NCBI GenBank assembly: GCA_036346405.1
Contig: CM070566.1
Coordinates: forward strand, 49,665,268-49,729,267
DNA from: Phyllostachys edulis
Taxonomy: Eukaryota > Streptophyta > Magnoliopsida > Poales > Poaceae
Direction of reading: 5' to 3'
DNA: 64,000 nucleotides
The notes below the pieces were generated by a model. The model was given only the letters and a program-made list of their open reading frames with translations, was not told the DNA's origin and did not search any database. The position numbers were made by a program, and so were the translations under genes. This document shows, piece after piece, positions 58,173 through 64,000 of this stretch. Positions within the stretch are counted from its first letter, which is position 1; each line of letters begins with the position of its first letter.

Positions 58173-60259
58173 ATGGACCGAAGCTGGATGTACGCTAAGA
58201 ACCATGTGATTGAAGAGTACATTAATGGTGTGTCTGCTTTTACAAGAGCTGCCGTGGAGGATATGTTGAATAAGAGGGCGGAATATATGTACTGTTCATG
58301 CATTGACTGCAAGAATCTGAAGATGTTTAAGAACCGAGCGCAGATCGAAGTAGACTTGATTCGAAGGGGTTTCAAAAAGGGTTATACACATTGGACCAGT
58401 CACGGTGAAGAGCATATTATACATGAAGTCAACGATATGCCGCCGGATCATGTCGATTGTGGTTTCGATTTGGATAGGCTGCACGATGACAATCTAGATC
58501 AGATGCTTCGTATTATAGAACGGAACTGTGATGAGAGGGAGTATGTTAAATTCTAGGTCTTGATGGAGGACTCAGAGAAACCTTTGTTCCCGGGCTGCAA
58601 GCCGGAATACACAAGGTTGTCATCTGTGCTCGAACTGCTGAAATTGAAGGCAAGCAACGGTTGGTCTGACAAGAGTTTCACGGGGCTGTTAGGTCTCTTA
58701 GCGGACATGCTTCCAGAGGGAAACGAGTTACCCAAAACCACCTACAAAGCCAAGAAGGTTCTTTGTCCATTAGGAATGGAAGTAGAAAGAATATATGCAT
58801 GTCCGAACGACTGTATCCTCTACCGTAATGAGTATGCAAACATGCATGTATGTCCAGTGTGCATCGCATCCCGATACAAGCGTAAGAATCAATCAGATGA
58901 CGACGAGGGAATCGAGGTGAAGAAAGGACCTCCGGTTACTCCGCCAACATGAAGAAACTTGTTTCGATGGAAGATTTTAAGTTAATTGGCATGAAGTCTC
59001 ATGATTGTCATGTGCTAATGACACAAATGCTCCCTGTTGCAATTAGAAGTATTTTGCCGATCAAGGTCCGAGAGACAATAATGAGGCTGTGTTATTTCTT
59101 TAACACAATTGCTCAGAAGGTCATTGATCCCGAAGGACTAGATGCTCTACAGGACGAGGTGGTGACGACTCTATGTGAACTTGACATGTATTTCCCTAAG
59201 TCATTTTTTGATATCATGGTTCATCTCATTGTTCACATTGTGAGGGAGATAAAGATGTGTGGGCCCGTGTTCCTACGTAGCGTGTACCCGTTTGAGAGGT
59301 TCATGGGAATTTTCAAGTCATATGTACAGAATCGATCTCGGCCGGAGGGTAGCATCATCGAAGGTTGTGCAACCGAAGAGGTCATTGAGTGTTGCATTGA
59401 TTACATGGCTCAGGTCGAACCGATAGGTGTGCCTCAATCTCGCCATGTGGGGAGGCTCGAGGGTATTGGGACCATCGGAAGGAAAGTGATCACTCCAGAT
59501 ATAGATACGTATGCTCAAGCCCATTTCGCGGTCTTGCAACACATGACTGAAGTGTCCCCATATATCGACCAGCTCAAGGACATGCTTCGGCAATAGAATT
59601 CGGAGTGGCCGACTATTTGGATCACGAGACAAAACAACAGTCGGTTCAACCAATGGTTGAAGGAGCGACTCGCTAGGAGATCGTCAAGTGATATGCTGAC
59701 ATGGTTGGCAAAAGGGCCAACATTTACAGTTGTGACAGGGCGAGGATTCGACATAAATGGGTACACATTCTATGCGTAGGTTCAGGATATAAAGAGCACT
59801 AACCAGAACAGTAGTGTTCGCATAGATGCATTCAGTACCGATGGGCTAAGGAGCTCCTACTATGGGCAAATAGAGGACATATGGGAGCTCGACTACATGC
59901 TTTTCAAGATCTCCTTATTTCGGTGTCGTTGGGTCCATCTCCCATAGGTGAAGGTCAACAAGTACGACGTCACTACCGTGGACCTCGAACGTGTCAGATA
60001 CAAAGGCGAACCATTCGTACTCGCTAACCAAGTTGTTCAAGTCTTCTATGTAACCGACTAGGCAAATAAGAAGCTCCACATAGTTCTTCATGGAAAAAAG
60101 AGGATTGTCAGAGTTGATAATGTAGTGGACGAGGACGAATACAATTAATTTGACGAGTTGCCTCCTTTCGGAAACGGCCTAAGGGTCGAGGAAGAAGAAC
60201 GTGACGAAACTAGCTACATACACGTCGATCATCATGAAGGGCTAATCTTTAAAGATTAA
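58173..60259 (+). pseudogene. TNP2-type transposase of E (gene 1), catalytic core deleted
   Basis: ATG 58173 gives MDRSWMYAKNHVIEEYINGV, with the intact start that is mutated in B. A TAG at 58554 is followed by SEKPLFPGCKPEYTRL to CPNDCILYRNEY. At about 58932 the sequence jumps from the position of B 23009 to that of B 24096, removing roughly 1.09 kb that holds the TNP2 core (RFGLSTDG to HVEKNVCDSL) and shifting the frame. It then continues KKLVSMEDFKLIGMKSHDCH, LCYFFNTIAQKVIDPEGL (DUF4218-like, 59090) and WELDYMLFKISLFRC (DUF4216-like, about 59880). It ends YIHVDHHEGLIFKD and stop. Further stops are at 59594, 59777 and elsewhere. It cannot encode an active transposase. Confidence 0.88.
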
Positions 60260-61121
60260 TTGAACAATGTGTACGTTCTGATGAACGGTTAATTTTAGTT
60301 AATTTGAGTTAATTGATTTGTACTGTGAAATGGATGTGCTTGTTTCTGAAATGAATGTGAATTGGATGTATATACATGTACTTGTTGTGTTTTTTGCTTG
60401 TTTCAGAGGGCGCGCCTCCTCCCCCGAGCCCGCCGCCTCCTCCCCGAGCCCGACGCGCCTCCCCTTTGACGAAGCCCTGCTGCTCTGGTAATGCTCCCTG
60501 CTCGTCCTTCTCCTCGATGCCCAAAGGTCACCAATGCCGAGTTACCGACCCCGATGCCCCTTTCTCTCACTCTTTCTATCAATAATCTATCATGTTGTCA
60601 TGGTCCTCATTGACTCATGATAATTGCGTTGGTATCTGGTTCAAACACTTAGAAGTATGAGGTGTTGTACTTGTTTTAGGAATTTGTATTTGTTCTAGTC
60701 AGTGATTCATATGGTATTTGTTTTGATATCGCTCTTCGAATATATTGCGATTAATGGTGTGGTGGGCTTGAGATGAATGCTCTGTGATGATAATAGTCTT
60801 GTACTGAAATTGTTTTGATAATCGAGTTTGAACTTGAGATCTAATTGGAATGCTTACTCTACATCTGATAGCAATATCAAAATGTTAAATTTTAGCTTTA
60901 TGCTGATTTCATTTGTTCACATGATGTTTGTGTTGAGCATATTATTCCTTTTAAATGACTTGGAGGATTTACATGTTTATGTCAATTATGTCATTGTATT
61001 GGTCCTAATTTATTCCCTACATATCCCAATTATTATTAATTGGTGTGTATACCCATACACATAGAGATCGAATCTTATGATGATATGTTCATGCGTGTCA
61101 AAACTTCTATTTCTTGTGAAT
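60260..61121 (+). other. Region between gene 1 and gene 2 of E
   Basis: ttgtttcagagggc (about 60397), the motif that ends both genes in B, leads into a GC-rich leader, then a single copy of the sequence amplified in A (near 60788). No subterminal array is present. Confidence 0.55.
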
Positions 61122-64000
61122 ATGTCTTCCGCTCATTCTTCGTCATCGTCGCCTCATGTGTGTGATGCACCATCCTCTCGAATATCCAAGCGCGGTAGAA
61201 GAAGAGGAATATCGAAAAGGCCCACGAGTCGATTTACCATCACGGAGGTCGATCAGTCTAGGACCCCTATCAATCCTCGCCGAGCAGCATCCGCATTCTG
61301 GAGAACGGTCAGAATAGTTGCACAGGAATAGGTCAACATCACCTACGATTCGTGGAAGGAGTTGACCAAAGAACAGAGAGGTCAGCTACTGACGGATATT
61401 TTTTGATCGTTCAAGATCACGGAACAACACCAGGACTTTGTGCGATGACACGCATTGCTACAGGCGTGCAAAGCGTGGAAGAACTTCAAGAGCATGCTTG
61501 TCAAGAACTACGTGGAGAAGGATTTGAGGCCCTTCCACAATTATCCGTTCTTGGAAGAGTGCTGGGCCGAGTTTGTGGCAAAGAAGACAACATATGAATT
61601 TAGGAGTGAAAGTACGGCACACACGGCCCTCTAGGCAAAAAACAGGCACCCCACAGACTTGGCACCACTGGGTATGCGGGTAAAATCCCGATATGGAGGG
61701 ATCAAAACCAGCAGGCAAACCGTTCGAATGTCTCCCAGCCATTTGCCGAGATCACTGATGAGCGCGCCCGAAACTAGTTAATGGGGAGTTTATGTACCCT
61801 GTTTATGGGGGGAAATCTCCTTTCCAAACCTCGCAGACGAGGAAGTGTCCCAGCGCCTGGTAAGATATCAAACTACCTAGTTTGTAATTACTCCATAACT
61901 TCATAGGAAGTGAAATGAAATGTCGGGCTATTGCAGGTAACGCTGAGTGCACAATCTTCCCAAGGCTCATTCCAGGCAGACAGGGAGAGAGATATACTCT
62001 CTGTGGCCTGGGAAACAATGAGCAACCGGGTCACACGAGAGGCGCTGTTCTTTATGTTCCATAGAAAGATTGGTTCCGAGCGGACTCCGAATCGTACCAG
62101 AGTAGGAAGAGAGCCAAAGCCAAGCGCGATGCAAAGCTACGAGAGGAGATTTGTGAATCCCTCAAAGATGAGATCACTGAATATCTCAGAGATGAGATCG
62201 ATGATCGCGTTAGAGCTACGACGCAACGACAGATGGAGAGATTTGAGGAAAGGCTTAGGGAAGTTCAGTTGCAAGTCCCAAATCAGTTGCAAGCCCCTAC
62301 CCCTACTGTGGTAACCAGCCCCTCACCCCAAACTTCTGAGTACCTACGCGTCCAACCCTAACACTACCCCAGTAGGCGACGACAGATTTCCTGTCGATTA
62401 CATCCTAGTAAAAATTATTATCTCTGGAATGCTCGATCCATTGATAGGCCTGTTGGAGTAGCTAATTTTGTATCGTTATGTAGGTGGCTACGAAGTGCAA
62501 GCTCCAGGTGAGATATGCCTCTGTTGCCCTAGATGCTGCTTGGGGCCAGGTGTATATCCATCCGGTGTCAGGGCTTTGGTGCACGGTGTAAATCTAATGC
62601 CAGGTTTCACAAAAGTGAATGTGGACAGTGTTTGTGTCAATTTCGCGGCCATCCCACTGCATATTCCCTCAAACGATGAGGTCATGACCCTAGAGCAAGC
62701 CGTTGGAACATTCAACCAGTGGCCCAAGAGGGACATCTGCCTGGAGCTACCTACTCCAGTGTCAACTTCATGGGAATGTCCTGCAACGGTGTCAAGTCCA
62801 CGGGAGCTGACTGCACCGAAGTAGCAAGGGCCTGGTGCATCAGATGCATCTACACCTCGTGCTCAGTCGACTCTTGTGAAGTCGACCTCTACAAAGCATG
62901 GCAGCAAGGGCAAATCAAAGACGGTCAACTCCTGTTCTGATATCTTATTGTTGGCCCAGAAATTCGTGCTAGGCGAGCCGTTGGTTGAGAGGTTAGACAA
63001 CCCTACCCTAAGACCAGTTTGCACGACATTGCATACTTGGTACATGGAACAGGCCAACAAGACGGATGAACAACGACGCTCGGGTGTCACCGTCAAGTTC
63101 AAGAAGGAAAAATTTTAACCACGAGGCTGAAGATGGTGTCTTCACGGTGACCTTCGAGGACTTGTTCTATCTCTTCAACCTCGACTCCCTCAACGTCTCA
63201 CTCATGCGATGTTGGATACTGTAAGTGTGTACAATCACGGTCAATATTCATGTAATACCGATAAATGTTATATATAACTCCTTGCTTTTGTATATAGATA
63301 CATGATGTCTGAAGCCGAATTAAGGAATTCACCGGTAGGTTTACTCGACCCACACGTGGTCTCCGAGCAAACCATCAAGGGGAATGCAAGATTCGTTGAG
63401 GATTATGTTATAGAGTTTTTGCTAGCTTGCCGCAACAAGGAATACATACTTTTTCCCTACAACTAGGAGTAAGTGTTGCACTACTGGCTATACTTGTTGA
63501 TTTGTACTTTATAAGCAACACGAACTTAGGTTTAATGAATATGGTGACATACCTGTGTAGGTTCCACTGGATTCTAATTGTAATTATACCAAAACAGAAT
63601 TGGGTAATATACCTAGATTCCCTACAGAGGGGCAAACAGAACTTCATAGTTGTCTAGAATTTAATCAACAAGTAAACACATTTCCTCCATAGAAACTCTA
63701 TTGTAGTCTTTCCTTCCTTTGCAATGGCTAAGGCTAACTTCTTGGAATCACGTAGGTCGTTCGATGTGTTCTATGCTAAAGGAGGGAAATCCAAGGGAAG
63801 GATGCTATGACACGATCTAAATTTCCCGGTACTCACTAGCTAGTACACATTAATCCTATATAAAACTTCGTAGCAATGCCTCTCGAACTAACCAATTCTA
63901 TTTTTGCAGTGCCACCAGCAGCCACCGGCCTGCAACCTCTGTGGATACTATGTTTGCCACAACATGGAAATGCTCATCGGTTTCGCAATCACCAATGATC
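61122..64000 (+). pseudogene. Gene 2 of E: Ptta/En/Spm-type protein with Ulp1/C48-protease-like end, partial at window edge
   Basis: ATG 61122 gives a Ser-rich start (MSSAHSSSSSPHVCDAPSSR) and a basic segment. Stops at 61329 and about 61403 interrupt WKELTKEQRG and CKAWKNFKSMLVKNYVEKD. The conserved block VNVDSVCVNFAAIPLHIPSN with FNQWPKRDICLELP lies at 62600-62760. The C48-like end reads GLLDPHVV (63335), HWILIVIIPKQNWVIYLDSL (about 63563, with the His and Asp positions intact) and CNLCGYYVCHNM (about 63930, with the catalytic-type Cys). The C48 triad positions are better preserved here than in B or C, although the upstream frame is broken. Confidence 0.78.

Larger units (their letters stand above)
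16445..64000 (+). mobile_element. Ty1/copia element K (Angela-like), split by CACTA elements B and E, right end outside window
   Basis: The pieces in order are: 5' LTR 16445-18035, primer site 18037-18049, leader 18050-19123, CACTA B (19124-52180), leader 52184-52393, gag-pol 52394-56295, polypurine tract 56355-56366, 3' LTR 56367-57087, then CACTA E. Removing B and one aga copy reconnects the leader. The LTR start TGTTGG and end CCAACA, together with the tRNA-Met primer site, identify a Ty1/copia element. Gag and pol are broken by stops and frameshifts, so the element is dead. In one 55-bp stretch the two LTRs differ at 5 positions (17104-17158 against the equivalent near 56585), which suggests it is not young. 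Confidence 0.88.
57088..64000 (+). mobile_element. CACTA element E, two-gene type, right end outside window
   Basis: Starts CACTACTACAAAAATGCTAA. The preceding gat (57085-57087) is the presumed target copy inside the K 3' LTR. The left array and first 90 bp match A and B. Gene 1 (TNP2, with internal deletion) is at 58173-60259, and gene 2 (with C48-like end) from 61122 to the window end. There is no array between the genes, unlike B. The right terminus was not seen. Confidence 0.9.

Noticed and set aside
60309..60585. Frames on both strands around 60400-60580 (Pro-rich / Gly-rich)
   Set aside because: GC-rich leader of gene 2 in E. Composition-driven.

Overview
This window is intergenic DNA from a plant nuclear genome, almost certainly a grass. 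It is close to a pure nest of transposable elements, and I see no intact host gene. The grass assignment rests on several signals: CACTA DNA transposons with CACTACTACAAAAA ends and ATCACAGACGGTT-type subterminal repeats, long GC-rich Ty3/gypsy LTRs that open TGTAACATCCC, an Angela-like Ty1/copia LTR that opens TGTTGGAAATATGCCC, a Stowaway MITE, and captured plant gene fragments with GT-AG introns.

The nest can be unpicked from its target-site duplications (TSDs). The oldest visible layer is a copia-type LTR remnant, F (9680-11212 and 15872-16444). Solo LTRs and gypsy LTR pieces sit in or beside it: G1 (before 2497), G2 (up to 9679) and G3 (11213-15866, TSD gtcgt). G3 contains a truncated LTR, H. 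Copia element K (from 16445 past the window end) is also inserted in F. K has a complete 5' LTR, a tRNA-Met primer site, a broken gag-pol and a 3' LTR. Its untranslated leader is split by CACTA element B (19124-52180, TSD aga), and its 3' LTR is split by CACTA element E (from 57088, running off the end). B was hit by CACTA element C (26046-37411, TSD ggc) and by gypsy solo LTR G4 (37825-47955, TSD catgt). G4 was hit by gene-capturing CACTA element D (38923-44317, TSD cgt) and by a hAT element (45757-47281, TSD aatagtcg), which itself carries a Stowaway MITE. On the left, small CACTA element A (4120-7359, TSD tct) lies in the G2 region.

B, C and E have the two-gene layout of large grass CACTA elements. 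Gene 1 is a TNP2-type transposase with DUF4218- and DUF4216-like regions. Gene 2 is a Ptta/En/Spm-type (Transposase_24-like) protein that ends in a Ulp1/C48 cysteine-protease-like domain. All copies are broken by stops and frameshifts, and E has lost the TNP2 catalytic core in one clean deletion. A, B and E share one terminal repeat family; C belongs to another, with TTAGTCCCGGTTGG-type repeats.

The most notable observations are these. D carries shuffled exons of at least three unrelated genes: a GH95 alpha-L-fucosidase, the WD-repeat protein PWP1 and a chloroplast ascorbate peroxidase. A possible NRT1/PTR transporter exon may be a fourth. B carries a small, apparently intact, spliced GRF-type zinc-finger gene on the minus strand, and two large inverted repeats upstream of its transposase. 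A, B and C have extra arrays of subterminal-type repeats inside the element, including between gene 1 and gene 2. In B, both genes end in the same hairpin-bearing motif. The hAT element carries the C-terminal exons of a leucine-rich-repeat gene. No tRNA, rRNA, CRISPR or origin features were found.
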